A stretch of DNA of 64,000 bases, taken from contig JAZNPP010000067.1 in assembly GCA_045589695.1 (NCBI GenBank), positions 44,694-108,693 of the forward strand. The letters are read 5' to 3'. Source of the DNA: HGM04593 sp045589695 (GTDB taxonomy: Bacteria > Bacteroidota > Bacteroidia > Bacteroidales > Bacteroidaceae). Each line of letters opens with the position of its first letter. Positions within the stretch are counted from its first letter, which is position 1. This document shows, piece after piece, positions 1-8,314 of the stretch. Position numbers and translations under genes: made by a program. Below the pieces are notes generated by a model. That model had not been told where the DNA came from. It made no database searches and was given only the letters and a program-made list of their open reading frames with translations.

Positions 1-873
1 GTTTACATCCTTCGGAAGATTTTCATAAAGGGAGAACCAAGTGCCGAGGTCGCTCCAGCCGAATTCCGCCGGAAAGACAAACACCTCGTCAGCACGTTCC
101 ATAATTGCGTAATCGACAGATATGCTGCGGCATTCCGGGAATTTCTCGTTCACGGCCCGCTGCTCTTCCGGCGTGAAATAGTAAGGCATCAACGTTTCGA
201 ACACCGAAGCCATCGGCGACTGATAAACACGGAATGCATTCACTATAGTAGAGACATTCCAAATGAATATGCCGGAATTCCAATAGTAGTTATTCTTTGC
301 GATATAAGCCTGAGCTACGTCCAAAGCCGGTTTTTCTTTAAAAGAGTCCACTCTGAAAATCTCTTTATTCGACAATGTCGCGCTACCGAGAACCGCCTCG
401 ATGTAACCGAAGCCTGTTTCGGGACGTGTCGGCTTTATGCCGAGAGTTACTATCGCATCAGAATCATTTACAAAGCCGAGGGAAGAATCTATCACACGAC
501 GGAATTCATTGACATCGGCTATAAAATGGTCACTTGGAGTTACTACCATATTTGCCTTCGGGTCTATCTTCTTGATTTTCCAAGCCGCATACGCAATACA
601 CGGCGCCGTGCTGCGGCGGCAAGGCTCCTTAAGAAGATGGTCATCGGGAATATCCGGCAGCTGTTCCTTTACCAACGGAGCATATTTTTCCGATGTCAAT
701 ACCCAGAAATTCTCTTTAGGACATATCCCGACAAAGCGGTCATACGTCAGCTGAAGCAAAGATTTGCCGCAACCGAGCACGTCGATGAACTGCTTTGGCC
801 TATCCTCGGAACTGACAGGCCAGAAACGGCTGCCGATTCCTCCCGCCATTATAACAACATGATTAGATGCCAT
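1..873 (-). CDS. manC: Mannose-1-phosphate guanylyltransferase, 3' end cut by window
   Basis: Makes GDP-mannose from mannose-1-phosphate and GTP in the cytoplasm, feeding capsule, LPS or glycoprotein sugar synthesis. The reverse strand from the ATG at 873 is open for 291 codons to the window edge. The nucleotidyltransferase signature MAGGIGSRFWPVS lies at residues 9-21, followed by the P-K-Q-F motif at 26-29. Other family-typical stretches are VVTPSDHFI, TRPETGFGYIEA and NSGIFIW. The usual length is about 350 residues, so roughly 60 C-terminal residues are missing; no PMI domain can be judged. A canonical promoter sits just upstream. It is divergent from the WecA-like gene, which also handles envelope polysaccharide. 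The family assignment is firm; the exact polysaccharide pathway is not known from the sequence. Confidence 0.93.
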   Translation of the reverse strand, partial: MASNHVVIMAGGIGSRFWPVSSEDRPKQFIDVLGCGKSLLQLTYDRFVGICPKENFWVLTSEKYAPLVKEQLPDIPDDHLLKEPCRRSTAPCIAYAAWKIKKIDPKANMVVTPSDHFIADVNEFRRVIDSSLGFVNDSDAIVTLGIKPTRPETGFGYIEAVLGSATLSNKEIFRVDSFKEKPALDVAQAYIAKNNYYWNSGIFIWNVSTIVNAFRVYQSPMASVFETLMPYYFTPEEQRAVNEKFPECRSISVDYAIMERADEVFVFPAEFGWSDLGTWFSLYENLPKDVN

Positions 874-895
874 AGAATAAACTTATATACTCTCA

Positions 896-927
896 CAAAA
901 GTAATCATTTTAAATTCTTTATGCAAA
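896..927 (-). promoter_or_regulatory. Bacteroidetes-type promoter of manC
   Basis: On the minus strand a TTTG (924-927) is separated by 20 nt from TACTTTTG (896-903). This matches the known Bacteroides -33 TTTG and -7 TAnnTTTG pattern and lies about 23 nt upstream of the manC ATG. Transcription start is inferred near 889. Confidence 0.6.
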
Positions 928-1068
928 TAACTTCAAAAGTTACGGCATCTACTGAACAAACTCAACAATTATATTATATATTATCTCAGTGATATACAAG
1001 ATATTCGGCATATAAATAGGGCGTTCCGTATATAAAAATCATTTATTTAATAATATTTTTAAATATAA

Positions 1069-1099
1069 TTGCTTTTTAAATATGAGTTTCTTATTTTTG
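1069..1099 (+). promoter_or_regulatory. Bacteroidetes-type promoter of the wecA-like gene
   Basis: TTG at 1069-1071, a 20-nt spacer and TATTTTTG at 1092-1099 fit the -33/-7 consensus. The inferred leader is about 45 nt before the ATG at 1152. The 150 bp between this promoter and the manC promoter are AT-rich with no other feature seen. Confidence 0.55.
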
Positions 1100-1151
1100 T
1101 GCTGGAGATATAGTATTTTACAAGATTTAACTACTAAAACAAAGAACCATC

Positions 1152-2318
1152 ATGCCTGACATATATCAAGTACTTATCCCTGCATTGTTAGCATTTGCCG
1201 GTACGCTTTGGATACACCCGAAGGTACTTAAAATCGCTATAATGAAAAACCTCGTAGACAACCCGGACGCAAGAAAGCTGCAACGCAGGCCTGTTCCTGT
1301 AATGGGAGGCGTCGCTGTATATTTCGGCGTACTCATAGGAATGTGCAGTTCACAGACGATGTTCAACAGTCCGAACGCTTTCATGCTGATAGCCGGCATG
1401 CTAATCATGCTTTACATCGGAACAATCGACGACATCATCAACCTGACTCCGACATTCCGTTTCTTCGTTGAAATTTTAGTCGTGGCATGGCTGATGTACA
1501 TAAACAGAGCATCAATTGACTGTTTCTGGGGGCTATGGGGCACAGGCACCATATCACATTGGATATCTATACCGCTTACCGTATTCGCTTGCGTAGGCAT
1601 AATAAATGCCATAAACCTCATTGACGGCGTGAACGGTTTGTCTTCCGGCTTCTGTTTTATGGCATCGACTCTCTTTGCGGTCATGTTCTACTATTCCGGA
1701 AATATTGTCATGCTTACTATCGCCGTTTCGGCAGCCGGAGCCATCGTGCCGTTCTTCCTGCACAACGTGTTCGGTTACAAGACAAGGATGTTCATAGGTG
1801 ATGGCGGTACGCTGTTCATTGGAACGATGATGTCCATGTTCGTTATAAGCACCCTAAAGGATGGTTCTTTAAGCGGGACGTTCGCTCAGGACGGGATGGG
1901 ACTTATTCCGTTTACCCTTTCCGTACTGTCAATACCGGTTTTCGACACGCTCCGTGTAATGTCTTCACGCATAATGAAGGGCAAGTCACCTTTCAACCCG
2001 GACAAGACGCACTTGCATCACATGTTCATAGAATTAGGATTCTCGCACGCAGGAACAACCGTGACAATACTATCTCTCAACTTCCTTGTTGTAGCGGCAT
2101 GGTTTCTATCATATAAATTAGGAGCATCCATTGATGCGCAACTATACATTGTGCTTGCATTGAGCGTAACGTTCACTATACTGTTATACAATTTCGCAAA
2201 GCGGCAGATAGAAAAAGGCGGCAGAGTTTTAAGAATGCTCAGACACATTGCCAAAGCGGTAAGTTTTGAGAAAAAGGGATATTGGGAATATGTAGAAAAG
2301 TTGATTGACAAGTTATAA
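1152..2318 (+). CDS. wecA: Polyprenyl-phosphate N-acetylhexosamine-1-phosphate transferase (WecA/TagO/MraY family)
   Basis: Integral membrane enzyme that moves a sugar-1-phosphate from UDP-sugar onto undecaprenyl phosphate, starting O-antigen, capsule or other glycan assembly. The 388-residue protein has about ten hydrophobic segments. Family motifs are the Asp pair D93-D94 in IDDIINL, NLIDGVNGLSSG around D158, GDGGTLFIG, and the cytoplasmic HLHHMF motif from H287. The basic DNPDARKLQRRPVP loop follows the first transmembrane segment. It lacks MraY-specific context (no mur/fts genes nearby), so WecA/Rfe type is preferred. It ends 17 bp from the convergent DUF5103 gene, with no clear terminator between them. 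Confidence 0.88.
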   Translation: MPDIYQVLIPALLAFAGTLWIHPKVLKIAIMKNLVDNPDARKLQRRPVPVMGGVAVYFGVLIGMCSSQTMFNSPNAFMLIAGMLIMLYIGTIDDIINLTPTFRFFVEILVVAWLMYINRASIDCFWGLWGTGTISHWISIPLTVFACVGIINAINLIDGVNGLSSGFCFMASTLFAVMFYYSGNIVMLTIAVSAAGAIVPFFLHNVFGYKTRMFIGDGGTLFIGTMMSMFVISTLKDGSLSGTFAQDGMGLIPFTLSVLSIPVFDTLRVMSSRIMKGKSPFNPDKTHLHHMFIELGFSHAGTTVTILSLNFLVVAAWFLSYKLGASIDAQLYIVLALSVTFTILLYNFAKRQIEKGGRVLRMLRHIAKAVSFEKKGYWEYVEKLIDKL

Positions 2319-2335
2319 AAAATACAGTCCGCACA

Positions 2336-3586
2336 TTATTCCTCGTCAATTCCCAAGGCTAGAAATCCTATCAGTCTATCATAGCGCGCCCCTAACTCCC
2401 TATGATATATATATATAAGGTATTCATTGCCGGAGTTATAGAAATTTCCTTCTGTAGAGTCCAATGAAGCGGTTTCCTTTCCTTCGGGCACCCAAGCATA
2501 CTGATAATTATATACGCCAAGCTTAAGCAGTCGCGACGTGAAATAATAACCCTCTTCACTGTCATACATGAGCATGTTATCCTTGCCGAAGGCATTGCCT
2601 GCAAAATCGCCGAGAAGATAGTAGTTTCCTCCTGCACGATAAGGCATGGCTATGGCAAAATGGACATTGACATAGTCGGCTTCTATCGGCGAGCCGTAAC
2701 CCTCAAGGGTATTTATATAAAAACGGCCGTTTTCGTCTCTGTAACTGTTATACGAAGCCGCCGGCTTGTCAATATACAACAATGCGTGATACAGGCTATC
2801 GTGGTATATGACATCCTCGACGTTCATTCCAGGCGAGTTCGGGTCAGTAAGTTCAAAACGACGAAACTCGTTGCCCGCCTCAAATATCAGTTCAGTATTA
2901 TGGACATACTCCGCCTCGTCGCCCCGTACGTATGTGGGTTTTATGCCGACGACAGCATTATCCTTGCGGCGATTTTGATATATAACAGGTATTATATCGC
3001 TTGCAGGAGAAAGCACATTGCATCCTTTGTAATTTACCACAATAGAGAGCTGTTGTTCCCCCTCGTTGTACGAAGTATCCGTATCGCCTGTAAGCATGGC
3101 GCTTATTCCGGCTTTCGGTTCAACTACGGCGAACTCGAATGTAGCCACAGGAACAGCCTCGGCAGCCTCATCGTCAATTATTTCTATCTTGTAATTCCCC
3201 GATACCTTAAGCGAAACATTTTCGTTGGGTATTGTAAACTCATAATGAGTATACTGCCGGGTAGTGTTTTTTGAATTCTCCCACGAATCGACAGGAAAAT
3301 TATTGAAACCATCGAGGTAATCGGTCTCAAGCAGTTCCGAAGGCTCTCCTGCCGCATTGCAGTGAATCACACGACAGACATAGCGGTGATACGTATGCGA
3401 CATCTCGTCAAATGAGATACCAAGAACATCGTCACTCCCGAGTTCCATAACAGCAGGAGCAAGCCAGTCTCCGTTGAGCGTCATTTGAGGAGTACGCACC
3501 GACTGCGTGTGAGAAACGGCGAACTGCGCATTTGCCGTTACGACAGAGAACCATATAAAGATTGATATTACGAGCCTTGTCATCAT
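2336..3586 (-). CDS. DUF5103 protein, Type IX secretion plug-like
   Basis: Secreted protein of 416 residues with an N-terminal signal peptide ending VVTANA before QFAVS. It belongs to the Bacteroidetes DUF5103 family, which public annotation names Type IX secretion system plug domain. Early residues (LNGDWLAPAVMELGSDDVLGIS) and the YHRYVCRVIHCNAAG stretch are typical of the family. Two consecutive ATGs (3586 and 3583) are equally good starts. A TATCTTCG box at 3603-3610 on the minus strand is a likely -7 element. It is monocistronic. The C-terminal tags on secreted enzymes in this window would fit a working Type IX route, but no other Type IX component is present here, and DUF5103 proteins also occur in species without that system. 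Confidence 0.75.
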   Translation of the reverse strand: MMTRLVISIFIWFSVVTANAQFAVSHTQSVRTPQMTLNGDWLAPAVMELGSDDVLGISFDEMSHTYHRYVCRVIHCNAAGEPSELLETDYLDGFNNFPVDSWENSKNTTRQYTHYEFTIPNENVSLKVSGNYKIEIIDDEAAEAVPVATFEFAVVEPKAGISAMLTGDTDTSYNEGEQQLSIVVNYKGCNVLSPASDIIPVIYQNRRKDNAVVGIKPTYVRGDEAEYVHNTELIFEAGNEFRRFELTDPNSPGMNVEDVIYHDSLYHALLYIDKPAASYNSYRDENGRFYINTLEGYGSPIEADYVNVHFAIAMPYRAGGNYYLLGDFAGNAFGKDNMLMYDSEEGYYFTSRLLKLGVYNYQYAWVPEGKETASLDSTEGNFYNSGNEYLIYIYHRELGARYDRLIGFLALGIDEE

Positions 3587-3718
3587 TACTGCGATTATTC
3601 AGCGAAGATAAGAATTAAAAAACAAATAACCGACATATTCGGCTTTAAACAGAAAATTTTAAAAGATGATTAGAGAACTTCATGAAAAATAACTATTTTT
3701 ATGCCAAACAGCATACCG

Positions 3719-4573
3719 ATGAAATTTACGATAAGGCTTATAATGCTTTTCGCGATTGTCTCTCATACATTGCACGTAAAGGCACAGGAGACGATATACA
3801 GCAAAGAGGACAGCATATTCATTGAAAACATTCTTGCCGAACACCCTCTAAGCAAATATACACGCAGAGGAGAGAGAGCGGTTGCCATAGCCAAAGAATT
3901 TATAGGCAGGAAATACGTACCCGGCACTCTTGACAGACATTGCGGAGAACCGCTCATCGTCAGCACTACAGAACTTGACTGCACCACTTTTGCGGAGCTT
4001 GTGACAGCAATGGCTATATGCAACGACAACGAAGCCTCATTTAAAGCCGTTTGCAGAAATATCGAGAGACTGCGTTACCGGAACGGCACACACTGCGGAT
4101 ACGAGAGCCGCCTGCACTACATCAGCTGGTGGATAGAAGACAGCGCGAAAAGAGGCATAATAGAAGAAGTGAGTTCCGATATACACACAGGCAAGCAAAG
4201 GCTTGAATTAAACTACATGAGCCGCAACAGCGAGAAATACGCTATACTGAAGAATAACCCTGAGCTTGTCAATGACATAGCTGAATTTGAGAAGCCCTAC
4301 AGAGGCAAGACCGTAAGCTACATACCAAAGGTGCTTACAGGAACAGGAAAAGCCAAAGAGGTCATAAAAGAAGGTGATATCATAGCCATTGTAACCGACA
4401 TTAAAGGACTTGACGTCACGCATATGGGTATAGCATGCACTGTAGAGGGAGAACTTCACATGATACACGCTTCAAGCGGCAAAAGGGCGGTTATACTTGC
4501 CCCTGTCCCCTTGCACGTTTACTTGGCGAAAAATAAGCGTCACATTGGAGTCAGAGTATTCAGGATACAGTAA
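3719..4573 (+). CDS. DUF1460 secreted cysteine amidase-like protein
   Basis: Predicted exported NlpC/P60-fold enzyme of the DUF1460 family, described as N-acetylmuramoyl-L-alanine amidase-like and thought to act on peptidoglycan fragments. The likely nucleophile is the Cys of LDCTTF (about residue 88 from this start), and the His of VTHMGIA (about residue 235) fits the catalytic pair. RNGTHCGYESRLHYISWWIED is a family hallmark region. I chose the ATG at 3719 because the signal peptide (MKFTIRLIMLFAIV to HVKA) begins there; an in-frame ATG at 3701 would add six residues. A short hairpin terminator lies directly downstream. Substrate preference is inferred from the family only. Confidence 0.82.
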   Translation: MKFTIRLIMLFAIVSHTLHVKAQETIYSKEDSIFIENILAEHPLSKYTRRGERAVAIAKEFIGRKYVPGTLDRHCGEPLIVSTTELDCTTFAELVTAMAICNDNEASFKAVCRNIERLRYRNGTHCGYESRLHYISWWIEDSAKRGIIEEVSSDIHTGKQRLELNYMSRNSEKYAILKNNPELVNDIAEFEKPYRGKTVSYIPKVLTGTGKAKEVIKEGDIIAIVTDIKGLDVTHMGIACTVEGELHMIHASSGKRAVILAPVPLHVYLAKNKRHIGVRVFRIQ

Positions 4574-4586
4574 CAACAAACAGAAA

Positions 4587-4605
4587 GTTCCCCTTGAAGG
4601 GGAAC
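4587..4605. terminator. Short hairpin between convergent DUF1460 and asnA
   Basis: A 7-bp G/C-rich stem (GTTCCCC / GGGGAAC) with a 5-nt loop sits in the 38-bp gap between two convergent stop codons. There is no strong U-tract, so termination is inferred from position and stem. Confidence 0.5.
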
Positions 4606-4610
4606 CTCGA

Positions 4611-5648
4611 TTATATTATAGGAATATTCATAGCCTTACATTCTTTCTTCATCTCTTCGGGCCAGATACTTGACTGTATTTCTCCGATATGCGCCTTTTT
4701 CAAGAGAAGCATGCAAAGACGCGACTGACCGATACCTCCGCCGATACTCAGAGGAAGAGTATCTTCGAGCAGGCGGCGATGGAAGTATAGCGACTTGCGT
4801 TCCTCTTTTCCCGCCTTTTCCAACTGATAAAGAAGAGCCTTCTTATCGACGCGTATACCCATAGACGAAAGTTCCATTGCTTTGCCAAGTACATCGCTCC
4901 AGACCATAAGGTCTCCGTTAAGCCCGTTGAAGCCGTCTTCGTTAGGTGTCGTATAATCGTCATAGTCTGGGGCACGATTGTCGTGAGGTTTTCCGTCGCC
5001 CAGCTCATTGCCGATGCCGATAATGAACACGGCGCCGTACTTCTTGGTTATAGCCTCTTCACGCTCCTTCGGAGTCATGTCAGGATACAGCTGCCTCAGT
5101 TCCTCGCTATGGATGAACTCTATTTTTTCGGGCAGGGAGGGCTTCAATTGAGGATAACACTCGCTTAGCGTGAATTCGGTATGCAGTATTGCCGAATATA
5201 TATCCCTTACAGTACTGCGCAGATATTCCGCAGTACGCTCACGGTCGCTAATAACCTTTTCCCAGTCCCACTGGTCTACATAGAGAGAGTGAAGGTTGTC
5301 AAGTTCCTCATGCGCACGTATAGCGTTCATGTCGGTATATATGCCGTATCCGTTGGCAATGTCATATTCGGCGAGCGTGACACGTTTCCATTTGGCCAAA
5401 GAGTGAACGACTTCGGCAACAGCCCCGTTCATATCCTGGATAGGAAAACTTACTGCGTTCTCATAGCCGTTGAGGTCGTCGTTGAGACCTGTACCCTGAA
5501 GAACGAAGAGAGGCGCAGTCACACGGCGCAGCCTGAGAGTTGATGAAAGGTTAAGCTGAAATGTCTCCTTTATCTGTTTAATGGCAAGTTCCGTCTGCTT
5601 CAGATCGAGCAGCGGCTTGTATCCGTTCGGAAGTCTGTATAATTTCAT
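4611..5648 (-). CDS. asnA: Aspartate--ammonia ligase (AsnA)
   Basis: Makes asparagine from aspartate, ammonia and ATP. The 345-residue length and whole-protein pattern fit AsnA, a class II tRNA-synthetase-like fold. Recognisable pieces are the N-terminal TELAIKQIKETFQ, RVTAPLFV, VHSLAKWKR, LHSLYVDQWDWEKVI, and the C-terminal motif LPLSIGGGIGQSRLCMLLL. A minus-strand TAACTTTG box at 5736-5743 is a plausible -7 element. It stands alone and convergent with DUF1460. The 209 bp up to the tRNA gene contain only the two divergent promoter regions. Confidence 0.96.
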   Translation of the reverse strand: MKLYRLPNGYKPLLDLKQTELAIKQIKETFQLNLSSTLRLRRVTAPLFVLQGTGLNDDLNGYENAVSFPIQDMNGAVAEVVHSLAKWKRVTLAEYDIANGYGIYTDMNAIRAHEELDNLHSLYVDQWDWEKVISDRERTAEYLRSTVRDIYSAILHTEFTLSECYPQLKPSLPEKIEFIHSEELRQLYPDMTPKEREEAITKKYGAVFIIGIGNELGDGKPHDNRAPDYDDYTTPNEDGFNGLNGDLMVWSDVLGKAMELSSMGIRVDKKALLYQLEKAGKEERKSLYFHRRLLEDTLPLSIGGGIGQSRLCMLLLKKAHIGEIQSSIWPEEMKKECKAMNIPII

Positions 5649-5857
5649 ATTGACAATTTGTCTGTAGCGCAGGCTGTTCAGCGATAAAAATTACAAATTA
5701 GCCTGTTTGTTATATGTTTTTGATTCATTTTTTTGCAAAGTTATCTGTTTTATGGCAATTTTTCCATATTTTGCTCAATAAAACGACAGCAAACAGCTTT
5801 TTTTTGGCAATTTATCAATGATAGCTTGCTGTTTTTTGCTATCTTCGCACCGCAAAC

Positions 5858-5931
5858 GGTTCCGTAGCTTAGCCGAATAGAGCGTCAGATTCCGGTTCTG
5901 AAGGTCGTGGGTTTGAATCCCACCGGAATCA
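5858..5931 (+). tRNA. tRNA-Arg, anticodon CCG
   Basis: The cloverleaf folds fully. The acceptor GGTTCCG (5858-5864) pairs with CGGAATC (5924-5930) with one G-T. The D stem is GCT/AGC, the anticodon stem TCAGA (5885-5889) pairs with TCTGA (5897-5901), and the 7-nt loop carries CCG at 5892-5894. The T stem is GTGGG/CCCAC with loop TTTGAAT. The discriminator is A and the CCA end is not encoded. It reads CGG. A TATCTTCG box at 5840-5847 is a likely -7 element. Confidence 0.97.
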
Positions 5932-5932
5932 C

Positions 5933-5979
5933 AATGAAAGATGCCGACTGAAAAATACTTTCAGTCGGCATCTTTCATT
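5933..5979 (+). terminator. Strong terminator after tRNA-Arg
   Basis: A perfect 21-bp stem (5933-5953 with 5959-5979) and 5-nt loop start two bases after the tRNA. The right arm ends in a T-rich stretch, so this is a typical intrinsic terminator. Confidence 0.85.
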
Positions 5980-6050
5980 TCATAGAACGCCATGGCCGAT
6001 TATTTTCGCAAGAAATTCAGGCACAGCCCTGCTATATGAATATTTTTTAC

Positions 6051-6058
6051 TATTTTTG
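6051..6058 (+). promoter_or_regulatory. -7 box of proS
   Basis: TATTTTTG matches TAnnTTTG. The predicted transcript would begin a few bases downstream, so an upstream TTG start codon at 6056 would fall at or before the transcript start. This supports the ATG at 6095 as the proS start. I see no good -33 box. Confidence 0.45.
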
Positions 6059-6094
6059 CATGAATTAATCGAACAATCAATAACAGAAACATAT

Positions 6095-7573
6095 ATGGCA
6101 GAACTTAAAGATTTGACCAAACGCAGCGAGAGCTATTCGCAATGGTATAACGATCTTGTATTGAAAGCTGACTTGGCTGAGCAGTCTCCCGTCAGAGGAT
6201 GTATGGTTATAAAACCTTACGGCTATGCTATCTGGGAGAAAATCCAGCGTAACCTCGATGACATGTTCAAAGAGACGGGCCACGTAAATGCATATTTTCC
6301 TCTTCTCATCCCGAAGTCATTCTTGAGCCGAGAGGCAGAGCATGTCGAAGGCTTCGCGAAGGAGTGCGCGGTCGTCACTCACTACCGCCTGAAGAATGCC
6401 GAAGACGGCAGCGGCGTGGTAGTAGACCCTGCGGCTAAGCTCGAAGAGGAGATGATAATCCGTCCTACATCGGAGACTATTATATGGAGTACGTACAAGA
6501 ACTGGATACAGTCATACCGTGACCTGCCTATCATGGTCAATCAGTGGGCTAACGTAATGCGTTGGGAGATGCGTACACGCCTGTTCCTGCGTACCGCAGA
6601 ATTTTTGTGGCAAGAAGGACATACAGCGCACGCTACAAGAGAAGAGGCCGAAAAAGAGGCCAAGACAATGCTGCATGTATACAACGACTTTGCCAACAAC
6701 TTCATGGCATTGCCAGTTGTCATGGGCGTAAAGTCGGCCAACGAGCGATTTGCCGGAGCGCTTGACACATACACGATCGAGGGCATGATGCAGGACGGCA
6801 AGGCGCTGCAGTGCGGCACGTCTCACTTCCTCGGCCAGAATTTCGCTAAGGCATTCAACGTGCAGTTTGTGGACAAGAACAATAACCTTGAATATGTTTG
6901 GGCTACATCATGGGGCGTTTCGACACGTCTTATGGGCGCTCTCATCATGACTCACTCCGACGACAATGGCCTTGTTCTGCCTCCGGCTCTTGCGCCGATA
7001 CAGGTTGTCATCGTTCCTATCTACAAAAATGAGGAACAGCTTGACGCTATCAAGTCAAAGGTAGACCCGATGATTGCGGAACTCAAAAAGATGGGCATAA
7101 CCGTAAAGTTCGACGATGCAGACAACCGTCGCCCGGGCTTCAAGTTCGCCGAATACGAGCTGAAGGGCATTCCTGTCCGTCTTGTTCTTGGCGCGCGTGA
7201 CATTGAGAACGGCACTATAGAGGTTATGCGCCGTGATACCCTAACGAAGGAGACACGCTCTATCGACGGCATTGCCGGCTATGTAAAAGAGCTTCTCGAC
7301 GACATTCAGCGTAACCTGCATAGCAAAGCGCTCGCTATGCGTGAGGCATGCACAAGGAATGTAGACACATACGAGGAGTTCAAGGTCGAGATTGAAAAGG
7401 GCGGTTTCATCTATGCTCACTGGGACGGCACTCCCGAGACCGAAGAGCTTATCAAGAACGAGACAAAAGCCACGATACGCTGTATTCCTATCGGCTGGGA
7501 CGAGACGCCCGGCACATGCATGGTTACAGGCAAACCGTCGGCACGCCGAGTATTGTTTGCGAGAGCGTATTGA
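6095..7573 (+). CDS. proS: Prolyl-tRNA synthetase, archaeal/eukaryotic type
   Basis: Charges tRNA-Pro with proline in the cytoplasm. The protein is 492 residues, which is right for the short ProS type 3 lacking the bacterial editing insertion. Class II motifs are visible: motif 1 around GHVNAYFPLLIPKSF, motif 2 in VNQWANVMRWEMRTRLFLRTAEFLWQ, and motif 3 in SWGVSTRLMGALIMTHSD. The C-terminal anticodon-binding domain follows, starting at PIQVVIVPIY. The start ATG at 6095 (MAELKDLTK) fits family length and the promoter position; the frame stays open upstream to a TTG at 6056. It is followed by a hairpin and ung in the same direction. Confidence 0.97.
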   Translation: MAELKDLTKRSESYSQWYNDLVLKADLAEQSPVRGCMVIKPYGYAIWEKIQRNLDDMFKETGHVNAYFPLLIPKSFLSREAEHVEGFAKECAVVTHYRLKNAEDGSGVVVDPAAKLEEEMIIRPTSETIIWSTYKNWIQSYRDLPIMVNQWANVMRWEMRTRLFLRTAEFLWQEGHTAHATREEAEKEAKTMLHVYNDFANNFMALPVVMGVKSANERFAGALDTYTIEGMMQDGKALQCGTSHFLGQNFAKAFNVQFVDKNNNLEYVWATSWGVSTRLMGALIMTHSDDNGLVLPPALAPIQVVIVPIYKNEEQLDAIKSKVDPMIAELKKMGITVKFDDADNRRPGFKFAEYELKGIPVRLVLGARDIENGTIEVMRRDTLTKETRSIDGIAGYVKELLDDIQRNLHSKALAMREACTRNVDTYEEFKVEIEKGGFIYAHWDGTPETEELIKNETKATIRCIPIGWDETPGTCMVTGKPSARRVLFARAY

Positions 7574-7589
7574 TTCATTAACGATATTA

Positions 7590-7614
7590 CAGGCGGGCCG
7601 GCAAAGCCCGCCTG
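7590..7614 (+). terminator. Hairpin between proS and ung
   Basis: A 9-bp G/C-rich stem (CAGGCGGGC / GCCCGCCTG) with a 7-nt loop lies between the two genes. There is no U-tract after it, so it may attenuate or process the transcript rather than end it. Confidence 0.4.
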
Positions 7615-7637
7615 AAATATATAATATTGTCAGCGAC

Positions 7638-8303
7638 ATGGATGTAAAGATAGAACAGAGCTGGAAAGAGGTTCTTAAAGAGGAGTTCGAGAAGGAGTAT
7701 TTCGAACGCCTTACAGCTTTCGTGCGTAACGAATATAAAGGGCCGACCCCGATATACCCGCCGGCAAAACTTATTTTCAACGCATTCGACCACTGCCCGT
7801 TCGACAAAGTCAAGGCAGTCATATTAGGACAGGACCCGTATCACGGTGCAGGGCAGGCTAACGGCCTCTGCTTCTCGGTAAACAAAGGGATTCAGTTCCC
7901 GCCGTCGCTGCTTAACATTTTCAAAGAGATTGAGAGCGACACAGGCACCCCGATTCCGCTTGACGGCGACCTTACCCGTTGGAGCGACCAGGGAGTACTG
8001 CTGTTGAACGCCACGCTTACGGTACGCGCGTCACAGGCCGGCTCGCACCAGAAAAAAGGCTGGGAAGAGTTTACCGACGCCGCAATAAGAGAATTGGCGT
8101 CACGCCGCGAAAACATCGTATTCATCTTGTGGGGGAGCTATGCGCAGAAGAAAGGCGCATTCATCGACCGGAAGAGACACCTTGTGCTTACATCCCCGCA
8201 CCCGTCACCGTTGTCGGCGTATCAGGGCTTTTTCGGCAATCACCATTTCAGCCTTGCGAACGATTACCTTGCCGAACACGGAAAAGAAAGAATCGTGTGG
8301 TAA
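7638..8303 (+). CDS. ung: Uracil-DNA glycosylase, family 1
   Basis: Removes uracil from DNA as the first step of base-excision repair. The protein has 221 residues, normal for Ung. The catalytic water-activating Asp is D66 in GQDPYHG, followed by GQANGLCFSV; the DNA-intercalating loop HPSPLSA is near residue 190. The ATG at 7638 gives the standard length; the longer frame upstream overlaps proS and has no homologous N-terminus. It ends only 11 bp from the convergent lptD stop, with no terminator visible between them. Confidence 0.96.
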   Translation: MDVKIEQSWKEVLKEEFEKEYFERLTAFVRNEYKGPTPIYPPAKLIFNAFDHCPFDKVKAVILGQDPYHGAGQANGLCFSVNKGIQFPPSLLNIFKEIESDTGTPIPLDGDLTRWSDQGVLLLNATLTVRASQAGSHQKKGWEEFTDAAIRELASRRENIVFILWGSYAQKKGAFIDRKRHLVLTSPHPSPLSAYQGFFGNHHFSLANDYLAEHGKERIVW

Positions 8304-8314
8304 CAGCCTGTCTA

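Noticed and set aside
6056..6094. N-terminal extension of ProRS from a TTG codon
   Set aside because: It overlaps the -7 promoter box and is not family sequence; the ATG at 6095 gives normal length.
7392..7637. Upstream extension of the ung frame by 82 codons
   Set aside because: It lies inside proS in another frame and lacks any similarity to Ung N-termini.
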